From positions 1 through 12,064 of the forward strand of contig JAFRKU010000022.1 in the NCBI GenBank assembly GCA_017431585.1: a stretch of 12,064 bases of DNA. The letters run 5' to 3'. Below are positions 1 through 6,553 of the stretch, in pieces. The notes beneath the pieces are model-generated. The model searched no databases and was not told the origin of the DNA. It was given only the letters and a program-made list of their open reading frames with translations. The stretch is from a bacterium (GTDB lineage Bacteria > Patescibacteriota > Microgenomatia > UBA1400 > PJMF01). Every line of letters begins with the position of its first letter. The first letter of the stretch is position 1. The position numbers and the translations under genes were made by a program.

Positions 1-62
1 AACGGATAGCACGTGAGTTTCCGGAACTTAAAATGCGGGTTCGATTCCCGCCGAAAGCACCA
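1..62 (+). tRNA. tRNA-Arg (anticodon CCG), 5' end missing
   Basis: This is the 3' part of a tRNA whose acceptor 5' strand lies outside the window. The T arm is a perfect 5-bp stem (35-39 with 47-51) around the loop TTCGATT. The anticodon stem is 14-18 with 26-30 (one G-T pair) around the 7-base loop TTCCGGA, giving anticodon CCG at 21-23. The variable loop is 4 nt. The D loop ends in GGATA, with A in the position 20 expected of arginine tRNAs. The 3' end has discriminator A59 and an encoded CCA at 60-62. The fold and anticodon are read directly; the Arg identity follows from the CCG anticodon. An HD-domain gene starts 18 nt downstream and may share its transcript. Confidence 0.88.
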
Positions 63-80
63 TTTTTCACTCTCACCCAT

Positions 81-1001
81 ATGCCACACCCCTCCGCTCC
101 TTTGTACAATTTTTATCTACAAACTCTCCAAACATCAAGCAGCATCAATGATTTTTTACAGCCATATTTACAAACACCTACCTTGCGCCGCCTCCGTCAT
201 ATCGGTTGCTTTTGTGGCATGGACTACGCCAGCCCTCACGTTTATCATTTTGCCGAATACATCAATCGTTTTGATCACTCGCTCACCACCGCCCTCCTTA
301 CCGCCCGCTTCACCACCGACCGCGCCGCCATTCTGGCCGCCCTTTTCCATGACGCCGCCACGCCTTGTTTTTCCCATGTCATCGATTATGTCCACCACGA
401 TGCTGTCCGCCAAGAAAGCACCGAAAGCTCACTCCCCGCCGTCATCACCAGCGACCCGCAACTCCTCACACTCTTGCACCGCGACCGCATTGATGTCCAA
501 AATGTCATCAATTTTAAACGCTACTCACTTGTCGACTCTCCTCGTCCCCATTTGTGCGCCGACCGGCTCGATGGTTTGATCGCCAGCAGCATCGCCTGGA
601 GCCAGCGTCTCAAAAAACCTGGAAGTATCCAGCAAATTCTCCAAGGACTTCACGCTGTCACCAATGACCAAGGTCTGCTAGAAATCGGCGCCACCAAAAC
701 TTGCCGTGATCACATTTTGGCTCTCAATGACTATCTCAACACCAATTGTTATACTTTTGTGAACACATACATGATGCAACTTTTAGCCGACATTGTTCAG
801 CTCGCACTCGAGGAAAAAATCATCACTGAACAAAATTTATACTCATTAAGTGAACAAAAATTGATCACTTTATTCCAAGCCAAAAGCACCGGTCACCTTC
901 GTCAGCTCTTAGACCACTTTTTTCATGTTTCGCCCGAACAAATTCCGAATACCACCCCCGCCGTCACCAAAAAACACGATTTGCGCGTGCTCACTATTTA
1001 A
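81..1001 (+). CDS. HD-domain phosphohydrolase (COG1078 / dNTPase-like)
   Basis: A 306-residue HD-superfamily metal-dependent phosphohydrolase, probably cytoplasmic. The four metal ligands of the fold are visible: H66 in RFDHSL, H90-D91 in ALFHD, and D161 in CADRLDG. The pattern LRRLRHI (35-41), then RFDHSL, then LFHD with a following FSH (98-99), matches the COG1078 branch related to dGTP triphosphohydrolases and SAMHD1, whose members hydrolyse nucleotide phosphates. The exact substrate cannot be read here. I chose ATG 81 because the longer in-frame start at 33 lies inside the tRNA. No Shine-Dalgarno precedes it, and the leader after the tRNA 3' end is only 18 nt. The gene converges on the M16 peptidase gene. 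Length is shorter than many COG1078 members, with no obvious extra C-terminal domain. Family call is firm, substrate unknown. Confidence 0.85.
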   Translation: MPHPSAPLYNFYLQTLQTSSSINDFLQPYLQTPTLRRLRHIGCFCGMDYASPHVYHFAEYINRFDHSLTTALLTARFTTDRAAILAALFHDAATPCFSHVIDYVHHDAVRQESTESSLPAVITSDPQLLTLLHRDRIDVQNVINFKRYSLVDSPRPHLCADRLDGLIASSIAWSQRLKKPGSIQQILQGLHAVTNDQGLLEIGATKTCRDHILALNDYLNTNCYTFVNTYMMQLLADIVQLALEEKIITEQNLYSLSEQKLITLFQAKSTGHLRQLLDHFFHVSPEQIPNTTPAVTKKHDLRVLTI

Positions 1002-1016
1002 ATTTCAATTGTTTAC

Positions 1017-1059
1017 AAAAAGTGTGCGCCAGTTTTTCTTCACGAAAAACTGGCGCACA
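1017..1059 (-). terminator. Intrinsic terminator of the M16 peptidase gene
   Basis: A perfect 16-bp inverted repeat (1023-1038 with 1044-1059, arm TGTGCGCCAGTTTTTC) surrounds a 5-nt loop between two convergent genes. Read on the minus strand the hairpin is followed by C and five T (1017-1021), the layout of a Rho-independent terminator for the M16 gene, whose stop codon is 23 nt upstream. On the plus strand no T-run follows the hairpin, so for the HD gene it may be only a partial terminator or a 3' stabilising hairpin. Confidence 0.8.
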
Positions 1060-1082
1060 GCTTCCCCACGCTTCATTCGTTG

Positions 1083-2384
1083 TTATTTTCCCCACACAAT
1101 TTTTTCAATCTCACTTTTCTGTTGCTCGCTAATGTTACCAATCGCGCTCAATCGCAATTCGCTGCTCACCAACAATTCCCGCGCCAATTGCACCACTTCC
1201 TCTTTCGTCACTTTTTGGTACCGCTCGATTTCTGCCGCCACTTCTTCCACCTCGTCGTGAAACAAATAATGTTCACCGTAATGCAGCGCTAAAGAGTGCA
1301 CGCTTTCTTGCGCTAGAGTCATTTGTCCGCACGAAAAGTTTTTCGCCCGCTCCAACTCTTCGTCCGTCAGCGCTTTGCGGCCGCTGGCCAAATCGTAAAA
1401 CTCGCCCACACTCACTTTTACTGCTTCCACCAACTTCTCCGGATTCACGCCTGCCGCCGCCCCAAAATAACCCGCATCGCCAAAGGCATCGCTGTTGGCG
1501 TGAATATAATAGCACAGACCGCGCTTCTCTCGCACTTGACTAAAAAGCCGCGAACTCATGTTACCGCCCAAAATCGCCCGCAACAAACCTATCGCTGCGT
1601 CGCGCTTGTCAAAAGTCGTCAACCCCGGCCAACCCAGCACGAAATGCACTTGCTCCGTCTGACGATCAATAAAATTCAGCCGCCCGCCATACACGAAATT
1701 TTTCACCCATTGTGCCTCTGGTTTCCAGGCCGGCTGCGCAAAACTGCGAAACTGAAAACTCTCCTCGGCCATCTTTTGCGTCTCACTGCCCAGTACCACG
1801 TCTTTTTTGCCCGCGATCACCAGCAACATGTTAGCCGGCTGATACCAGCGATTAACAAATTTAACAAAATTTGGCCGATTTATCGCTGCAATTGACTCAC
1901 GTGTCCCCACGATATTATGCGCCAGCCCGCTCTTTCCATAAAACATCCGCGCGAACTCGTCCGCATTGTGATTACTCGGCTGATCCTCATACATGTGCAT
2001 TTCTTCCACGATCACCCCGCGCTCCTTGTCAATTTCCTCTTGTCGCAGCGACATCTGCGTGGTCATCTGTCCCAACATATCCAAACTCACCGCCACGTCT
2101 TTTGCCGCCGAACGGATGTAAAAAGCCGTCATTTCCTGGCCCGTGAAAGCATTAAACACCGCCCCGATGCCATCGATTCGCTCAGTTATAGCCTTGGCAT
2201 CCGCATATTTCGTCGTCCCTTTAAAAACCATATGCTTCAAAAAATGCGCCACCCCGTAGTCCGCCGGCTCATCCTCCAGCCGCGACCCTGCCTTCACCAT
2301 CACCACACACGAAATCGACTCCACACCAGCCACCGGGATTTTCAGCACCCGCAAACCGGATTTCAATTTTTCCAATTTAAACAT
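1083..2384 (-). CDS. M16-family zinc peptidase with altered HxxEH motif (HFLKH)
   Basis: A 433-residue member of the M16 family (insulinase/pitrilysin, close to the mitochondrial-processing-peptidase-like bacterial branch). The N-terminal half has the inverted zinc motif region H47-F-L-K50-H51 followed by FKGT, and the third zinc ligand in RGVIVEE (E127, 76 residues after H51, the usual spacing). The C-terminal half has the substrate-binding signature with R279-L-F, REKRGL and Y292. The normal catalytic Glu of HxxEH is Lys here (codon AAG), so zinc ligands are present but the general base is missing: either an inactive or regulatory protein, or a single-base error. Both M16 half-domains are complete, with no signal peptide. 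ATG 2384 is preceded by AGAGGAG, the only clear Shine-Dalgarno in the window. It has its own promoter and terminator, so it is monocistronic. Confidence 0.9.
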   Translation of the reverse strand: MFKLEKLKSGLRVLKIPVAGVESISCVVMVKAGSRLEDEPADYGVAHFLKHMVFKGTTKYADAKAITERIDGIGAVFNAFTGQEMTAFYIRSAAKDVAVSLDMLGQMTTQMSLRQEEIDKERGVIVEEMHMYEDQPSNHNADEFARMFYGKSGLAHNIVGTRESIAAINRPNFVKFVNRWYQPANMLLVIAGKKDVVLGSETQKMAEESFQFRSFAQPAWKPEAQWVKNFVYGGRLNFIDRQTEQVHFVLGWPGLTTFDKRDAAIGLLRAILGGNMSSRLFSQVREKRGLCYYIHANSDAFGDAGYFGAAAGVNPEKLVEAVKVSVGEFYDLASGRKALTDEELERAKNFSCGQMTLAQESVHSLALHYGEHYLFHDEVEEVAAEIERYQKVTKEEVVQLARELLVSSELRLSAIGNISEQQKSEIEKIVWGK

Positions 2385-2386
2385 GT

Positions 2387-2394
2387 CTCCTCTT
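2387..2394 (-). promoter_or_regulatory. Shine-Dalgarno of the M16 gene
   Basis: Read on the minus strand, AAGAGGAG sits directly before the M16 ATG (AGGAG ends 2 nt before it, AGAGG 5 nt before). It supports the start chosen at 2384. It stands out because the other genes in the window lack a comparable site. Confidence 0.6.
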
Positions 2395-2399
2395 TCTAC

Positions 2400-2428
2400 T
2401 TGCCATCTGCCCTATTATACTATATAAT
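2400..2428 (+). promoter_or_regulatory. Promoter-like element facing away from the M16 gene
   Basis: On the plus strand, TTGCCA (2400-2405) and TATAAT (2423-2428) are separated by exactly 17 nt, a near-consensus sigma70 arrangement. Transcription would start near 2435 and run antisense to the 3' end of the ComEC-type hydrolase gene, with the hairpin 2443-2481 at its 5' end. No gene follows on this strand, so it is either an antisense/small RNA promoter or a chance match in an AT-rich spacer. Confidence 0.35.
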
Positions 2429-2441
2429 GATGCCAAACCAA
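2414..2441 (-). promoter_or_regulatory. Predicted sigma70-type promoter of the M16 gene
   Basis: On the minus strand, -35 TTGGTT (2436-2441) and a perfect -10 TATAAT (2414-2419) are separated by 16 nt. The predicted start would leave a leader of roughly 22-25 nt containing the Shine-Dalgarno. It overlaps an opposite-facing promoter-like element (2400-2428), and its -35 lies 1 nt from the hairpin at 2443-2481. Confidence 0.5.
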
Positions 2442-2442
2442 G

Positions 2443-2481
2443 CCGTTACTTTTCAGATTTCGCGAGCTGAAAGTAAAGCGG
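2443..2481. other. Imperfect inverted repeat between com operon and M16 gene
   Basis: The arms 2443-2456 and 2467-2481 pair over 13 bp with two small bulges around a 10-nt loop. It lies 42 nt after the stop of the ComEC-type hydrolase gene (minus strand) and right beside the -35 of the M16 promoter. No T-run follows on either strand, so it is a poor intrinsic terminator. It could be an operator, an mRNA 3' hairpin of the com operon, or the 5' structure of a plus-strand RNA. Confidence 0.4.
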
Positions 2482-2522
2482 TAAGTTTGTGCTAACTATT
2501 TATCACAGCTGGATGAGCCAGA

Positions 2523-3473
2523 TTATTGTGGTGTCTCCAATTCTTCATGCCATTCCCATTCGCCCGTCTCAGTTTTCTCATAAAAAATTTCGCCTTGCCG
2601 ATCAGTTCGGCGCACCTCTACCCCATAGCGAGCCAGCGTTTCCAGCGTTACCGGATGCGGATGTCCATAGCTATTGCCCTCCCCACAAGAGATCACCGCG
2701 CTTTCGGGTCGCAAAATGCGCACAAATTCGTCACTCGTAGACGATTTAGAGCCATGGTGGCCCACTTTCAGCACGTCCACGTCTGTTAGCAATCCCCCTG
2801 CTAGCATTGCTAATTCGGCCGGTTGCTCCGCGTCACCAGTTAGTATAAAGTTTTTACCATCGAAATTTAAAATTATTACGATTGATCCATCATTATAATT
2901 ATATGATTTTGGTACAAATTTTGCAATTATATCCCATAACTGTGCAGCCGACTTTCGGTTATGAAACACGTCTTCAGCCAAAACCGGCTTAAAATCGCTT
3001 ACCACCTTCATACAAACTTGATCAGTCAGACAAAAATTGTCGCCAAAGTTCACAAATTGCACTTGCATCAAATCATGATCAATTTCCCGCTCCACCTGCT
3101 CATAAAATGCCCAAAAATCCATCGAGTCTTTGGCTACATTATTGATTATCAGCCGTTTCACTTGATAATGTCGCAGCACACTCGTCAAACCGGCAAAATG
3201 GTCGCTGTCAGCATGTGTCAGCAAAACTACATCGATTACCTCATCAAAAGCCGGCATATGGCGCTTTAAACACCGCAAAACGCTACTGTCAGGCCCACCG
3301 TCTACCAACATCTGCCACTCACGCTGCACAATCAAAGTCGCGTCCCCTTGCCCCACGTCACAAAACACCACTCCAGATTCAACGCCCCGACTGCGTATCA
3401 ACCACCACCACCGAGACAGCCAAATCAGAAAAAACAGTGGAATTATCAAGAAAAATAATAACTTTTTAGACAT
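2523..3473 (-). CDS. ComEC/Rec2-type metallo-beta-lactamase protein (stand-alone C-terminal part of ComEC)
   Basis: A 316-residue protein with one N-terminal membrane anchor (about residues 4-25, following MSKK) and a metallo-beta-lactamase domain of the ComEC type. Visible motifs are DVGQGDA (39-45), THADSDHFAG (86-95, metal ligands H87, D89, D91, H92), LTGDAE (211-216) and VGHHGS (237-242) with HPH at 271-273. In the usual single-chain ComEC this domain follows the membrane channel and is thought to degrade the non-transforming DNA strand. Here it is a separate gene whose ATG overlaps the stop of the comEC membrane gene by 8 nt (ATGTCTAA), suggesting translational coupling. No Shine-Dalgarno is seen. 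The own ATG and the membrane anchor argue that the split is natural rather than a frameshift. The anchor probably holds the domain at the outer face of the membrane (inference). Confidence 0.88.
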   Translation of the reverse strand: MSKKLLFFLIIPLFFLIWLSRWWWLIRSRGVESGVVFCDVGQGDATLIVQREWQMLVDGGPDSSVLRCLKRHMPAFDEVIDVVLLTHADSDHFAGLTSVLRHYQVKRLIINNVAKDSMDFWAFYEQVEREIDHDLMQVQFVNFGDNFCLTDQVCMKVVSDFKPVLAEDVFHNRKSAAQLWDIIAKFVPKSYNYNDGSIVIILNFDGKNFILTGDAEQPAELAMLAGGLLTDVDVLKVGHHGSKSSTSDEFVRILRPESAVISCGEGNSYGHPHPVTLETLARYGVEVRRTDRQGEIFYEKTETGEWEWHEELETPQ

Positions 3474-4836
3474 AAGTTACACGTTTCGATAAAAATTTGT
3501 GAACAATACTGTATGCCAGGTACAAGCCCAAGTAATACCCGCAACATAAACCAAAATTAAAACGAAAGTTTACCTGGATAGTCCCACCGAAAATTTGAGC
3601 AAACATCCGCAAACACCACAAAAAAATACTCACAAAATCCGATAAAATACCATAAATCGGGTCAAGAAGCCACTGCAGCCAAGGCAAAACATAAAACGCC
3701 ACCCCGCTGGCACACAAAAGCGGGATAATCGCCAACACCACGACCGTCACCGCCGTCGCAAACACCAGGCTAGACAAAAATCCCCATGGTGCCCACTCGC
3801 CAAAGCTATTAATAATTACCGGCAAAGTCATCACCTGTGCCGCCATCGTCACCATCACTGATGACTTGACAGCCGCCCATAAGCTCTCCCAGCCCATCTT
3901 TATCTGGGAAGCATCCAGCGCCAGCTCCGTCACATCCGCCGTCAAAACTTCATCCGTGCACGACCCCCAAGCCAAAATGCCCCACGTCGCCAAATAACTC
4001 AACTGTACTCCGACATTTGACGCAATAGTTGGATCAAAAATAGCGAAAAGTAGCCAGGATGTAAACAAAGAATGAAAAGAATTTATCGATTTAAAAAAAT
4101 TTAAGCGGCCAATCAATGAAAAAATTAGCATAAACAATGCTCGCAATATCGACCACGGACTGCTAACTAGCATCGTATACCAGGCTAAAACCAAAATCAC
4201 CAGCGGTACCCCGATTCGTCGTGAACAAAGCGTCAAAAATACGCCCGATACCAGAGTAAACACGATGTTTAGATGAAAACCAGATACCGCTACCATATGC
4301 GACAGGCCTAAGTTGGCAATCAATGACTTAAACTCTCGAGAAAACTGTACAAACCGCGACCCCAAAGACAAACCCGCTACCAGATAATAAGCGTCCCCCG
4401 TAAAATAAGTATGCAAAGTTTCATCAATCAGCGTCGCTATTTTTGCCTGTGTTCGCAATATTTTTTGCCCAACTGATAACAATTTAAATTTGAACGAACT
4501 CGTCGCAAAAGAAATCTTATTTATTTCCTCCACATCCATATAAATTTGATCAAAAGTAAAATTAGCAGACTGTTCACGCACGCTGCCAACTATTGTATAA
4601 ATTTCGCCTATTTCCAATTTTTCGCAGCCAAAAACCACAAAATTCAGCCCTTCTCGGGTCGCAAATTTGCAATTTGCCGGTAAATTTGTCACCCAAAAAT
4701 CAATTGTCACTTTTTCACCCGTATGAGCACGATAAAAATTCAATTTTCGGGTAAAAAAATACCACCGTAAACAAACCGATAAAATCAGTAGTGCAAACAA
4801 GAATTTTGTATATCGTATCACCACAGATTTTTTCAT
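3466..4836 (-). CDS. comEC: ComEC competence channel, membrane part only
   Basis: A polytopic membrane protein of 456 residues carrying the Competence domain of ComEC/Rec2, the inner-membrane DNA channel of natural transformation. Numbering from the alternative GTG start, the signature LGLSHMVAVSGFHLNIVF lies at 183-200, followed by SILRALFM (236-243), QLSYLATWGI (285-294) and a run of hydrophobic segments to the end. The N-terminal soluble part (about 44-118) fits the small OB-like domain that precedes the channel. It lacks the usual C-terminal metallo-beta-lactamase domain, which is encoded by the next gene. I prefer ATG 4836 (MKKSVV, then a membrane segment); GTG 4857, only 6 nt after the comEA stop, is the alternative and adds 7 residues. 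Neither has a clear Shine-Dalgarno. Second gene of the comEA operon. Confidence 0.9.
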   Translation of the reverse strand: MKKSVVIRYTKFLFALLILSVCLRWYFFTRKLNFYRAHTGEKVTIDFWVTNLPANCKFATREGLNFVVFGCEKLEIGEIYTIVGSVREQSANFTFDQIYMDVEEINKISFATSSFKFKLLSVGQKILRTQAKIATLIDETLHTYFTGDAYYLVAGLSLGSRFVQFSREFKSLIANLGLSHMVAVSGFHLNIVFTLVSGVFLTLCSRRIGVPLVILVLAWYTMLVSSPWSILRALFMLIFSLIGRLNFFKSINSFHSLFTSWLLFAIFDPTIASNVGVQLSYLATWGILAWGSCTDEVLTADVTELALDASQIKMGWESLWAAVKSSVMVTMAAQVMTLPVIINSFGEWAPWGFLSSLVFATAVTVVVLAIIPLLCASGVAFYVLPWLQWLLDPIYGILSDFVSIFLWCLRMFAQIFGGTIQVNFRFNFGLCCGYYLGLYLAYSIVHKFLSKRVTYV

Positions 4837-4863
4837 AAAAACCAGCCGTTTCGCCACCCGAAG

Positions 4864-5517
4864 CTACAAAGTCACCAATCCCTCAATTTTCGCAAACAAT
4901 GACTCTGTCAGAGCCCCGCTCGTCACCAGATCACTCAACGCCCCGTAGGGTCGATGGTCAATGATCGCTTGCGCGCGCACTTCTCCGATTCCCGACAGTG
5001 ACGTGAGCTGTTTGAGGGTCGCATTATTCACTGAAATCAAAAGTGCCGAGCCATCAGTAGTTTTTTGCACAGAATCGTCATTAGCAATCGCCGCCTCAGC
5101 CTGCCAAGCTTCACCCTTATAGGGAATATAGTACTTTTGATTGTTATTCAATGATTGGGCCAAATTTAGGCGTTTTTGTAAGAAATAGGGATCTATATGG
5201 TCCGGCCGCAATCCGCCGGCTTTTTGGACCAAATCAGTCAATAGTGACCCTGCCGGTAAACTATATACACCAGGGACATTTACCGCCCCGCCAATATCCA
5301 CCGTCACGAAATTTCCAGATGAAACTTGCGTCTCACACTCCACCACCGGACATTCGGTCTTCTGGGTGATTATTACCGGTGTATCCAAAGAAACAATCAT
5401 TTGGTGCTGGCGAAAAATAACTGTGGCCAGTAGCGAAAATCCCAGCAGCGACATCACCAGAGAAGCCAACTCAAATTTCAATCTATATTTGGTTAATATT
5501 TCGATTATTTTTTGCAT
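4864..5517 (-). CDS. comEA: ComEA-like DNA receptor (SLBB + helix-hairpin-helix)
   Basis: A 217-residue membrane-anchored DNA-binding protein of the competence system. One membrane segment lies at about 16-35. An SLBB-type domain spans about 70-135 (VDIGGAVNVPGVYSLPAG, then LVQKAGGL), and a C-terminal double helix-hairpin-helix spans about 158-217 (VNNATLKQLTSLSGIGEVRA). This is the ComEA architecture: it binds incoming double-stranded DNA outside the membrane and hands it to ComEC, the next gene, 27 nt downstream (6 nt if comEC starts at its GTG). Two cysteines, C56 and C61, sit in the linker between anchor and SLBB. I chose ATG 5517. An in-frame TTG at 5550 would add 11 residues, but it falls on the predicted -35 box. 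The stop is TAG, the only non-TAA stop in the window. Confidence 0.9.
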   Translation of the reverse strand: MQKIIEILTKYRLKFELASLVMSLLGFSLLATVIFRQHQMIVSLDTPVIITQKTECPVVECETQVSSGNFVTVDIGGAVNVPGVYSLPAGSLLTDLVQKAGGLRPDHIDPYFLQKRLNLAQSLNNNQKYYIPYKGEAWQAEAAIANDDSVQKTTDGSALLISVNNATLKQLTSLSGIGEVRAQAIIDHRPYGALSDLVTSGALTESLFAKIEGLVTL

Positions 5518-5523
5518 ATCTAC

Positions 5524-5550
5524 TGTATATTTTACAGGTAAAAATGACAA
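5524..5550 (-). promoter_or_regulatory. Predicted promoter of the comEA-comEC operon, possibly leaderless
   Basis: On the minus strand, TTGTCA (5545-5550) and TATACA (5524-5529) are separated by 15 nt. The spacer is short, so the -35 is uncertain. The -10 ends 6 nt before ATG 5517, which puts the expected transcription start on the A of the ATG. The same 6-nt spacing occurs at the plus-strand gene at 6554. Confidence 0.35.
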
Positions 5551-6518
5551 AAGTGACAGAAATTTTGACCAATTATTTCATAGTTCAAATTCATTGTACA
5601 ATTTTTTCTTCCTCAATTTATTTCCGCATATTTACCGCATTATTCCCGCAACGCCTGGTCATTTATAAACGCAAAAATAAAAATTTAATTATAAAACCAT
5701 CAAATCGCATATAATCATATTTTGAACAGTCGGTCTCAATTTTCACCCAAAAATTGGCCTGCACAGCATTTTTTGTTTTCAAAAAATTCAAAAATTACTT
5801 CTCCACCAGATTTCAGCCTGACATCATCAGTTTTTACCCGCCCCATCCCATCATCGCTCTCACCCAAAAATCTTCGCCCCTTTTGGCTCCTTTTTCGCCC
5901 GCCGCGCCCTTGTTTGCCCAATTTCCTCGCCCATTTTGTCCAATTACCATTTATCTTTGATTTCCCCAATTAAAACTCGCAGTTCTAATTTTAGCAAACC
6001 GCCGTTTCGCTTGCTAACTCCAGAGTGGCCCCATTTTCGTCTTTTTGCTCACTCCACCCACCAAATATGCTTGTCATCTTTCGCGTCCGTTTTTCGCTAT
6101 CTACATTCAATTGCTTCTTTCATTAGCTCTCTACCGCGCCCCACGACTTCGCCCATCAGGCCGCCACTTAGCAATTTCCCCTCTTTATCCCATCTAGCCG
6201 AGCCCATCCTTCCTTATTTTGCTTCTCACTCGCTCCCCACTTATCGTCGTTATCACACCGGTCACCAATTCCTTACCTTTTTCCTCGCCGCGTTAATTGT
6301 TAATTTGTAAAATTTTATTCTTGCAGCTATTCCCGCATTGTCAAATTTAGCCTGGTTTATTATCGCAAATTTTGCAACAATCGTATTCTTGCACGTTTTG
6401 CATATAATAATTTATTCCCGCACAACCCCAAAATCATCTTTTATCCCCATTTTACCCACCCGAACATTAATTTTAAGCCCCCCAAATTGGCGATCTTACA
6501 ATTGATCCGTCCTTGCTA
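5551..6518. other. Divergent intergenic region with no convincing gene
   Basis: About 1 kb between the divergent comEA operon and the TPR membrane gene. Plus-strand readings give Ser/Pro/Phe-rich peptides and minus-strand readings Gly/Lys/Arg/Glu-rich ones, as expected of strongly pyrimidine-rich DNA rather than of genes; no known domain is recognised. I looked for tRNA T-arms, tmRNA ends, RNase P and SRP RNA cores and saw none. The only structure noted is three copies of TATTCCCGCA (5641-5650, 6328-6337, 6413-6422), two GCATATAAT motifs (5707-5715, 6400-6408), and a 7-bp inverted repeat TTAGCAA/TTGCTAA (5991-5997 and 6011-6017). Decayed gene, unannotated RNA or regulatory spacer are all open. 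Confidence 0.5.
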
Positions 6519-6547
6519 TTGCAAATGTTTACAAAATCACTTATAAT
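6519..6547 (+). promoter_or_regulatory. Predicted promoter of the TPR membrane gene, leaderless
   Basis: TTGCAA (6519-6524) and a perfect TATAAT (6542-6547) are separated by 17 nt. The -10 ends 6 nt before ATG 6554, so the predicted transcription start is the ATG itself and no Shine-Dalgarno can be present. This also fixes the start codon. Confidence 0.55.
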
Positions 6548-6553
6548 ACGTTT

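Noticed and set aside
33..80. Upstream in-frame ATG (33) extending the HD protein by 16 residues
   Set aside because: The extension lies largely inside the tRNA-Arg gene (variable loop, T arm and acceptor), so the ATG at 81 is the realistic start.
1871..2495. Plus-strand ORFs opposite the M16 gene
   Set aside because: They lie antisense to a clear conserved protein; Pro/His/Arg-rich shadow translations with no domain.
5518..5550. TTG start adding 11 residues to ComEA
   Set aside because: The TTG is part of the putative -35 box and the ATG at 5517 gives a normal membrane-anchor N-terminus.
5736..5969. Minus-strand 77-codon ORF starting at TTG
   Set aside because: Gly/Lys/Arg-rich composition matches the purine-rich strand; TTG start, no Shine-Dalgarno, no recognisable domain.
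5991..6017. TTAGCAA/TTGCTAA hairpin as a terminator
   Set aside because: Only 7 bp, 13-nt loop, no T-run after it on either strand and no gene ending nearby.
5936..6504. Plus-strand frame of 124 codons that continues about 64 codons past a TAA (6308-6310) with a hydrophobic stretch, suggesting a broken membrane gene
   Set aside because: Ser/Pro/Phe/Leu-rich translation is what pyrimidine-rich DNA gives by chance; no family resemblance, no ribosome site, no promoter.
5551..6553. Replication origin in the gap
   Set aside because: Only weak DnaA-box-like strings (for example TTATCCCCA near 6440) and no change of strand skew across the gap.
5551..6553. RNase P RNA, tmRNA or SRP RNA in the gap
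   Set aside because: No conserved core (GAGGAAAGUCC-type, tRNA-like end with GGTTCGA, or GGUCAGG/GGAAGCAGC) was seen on either strand.
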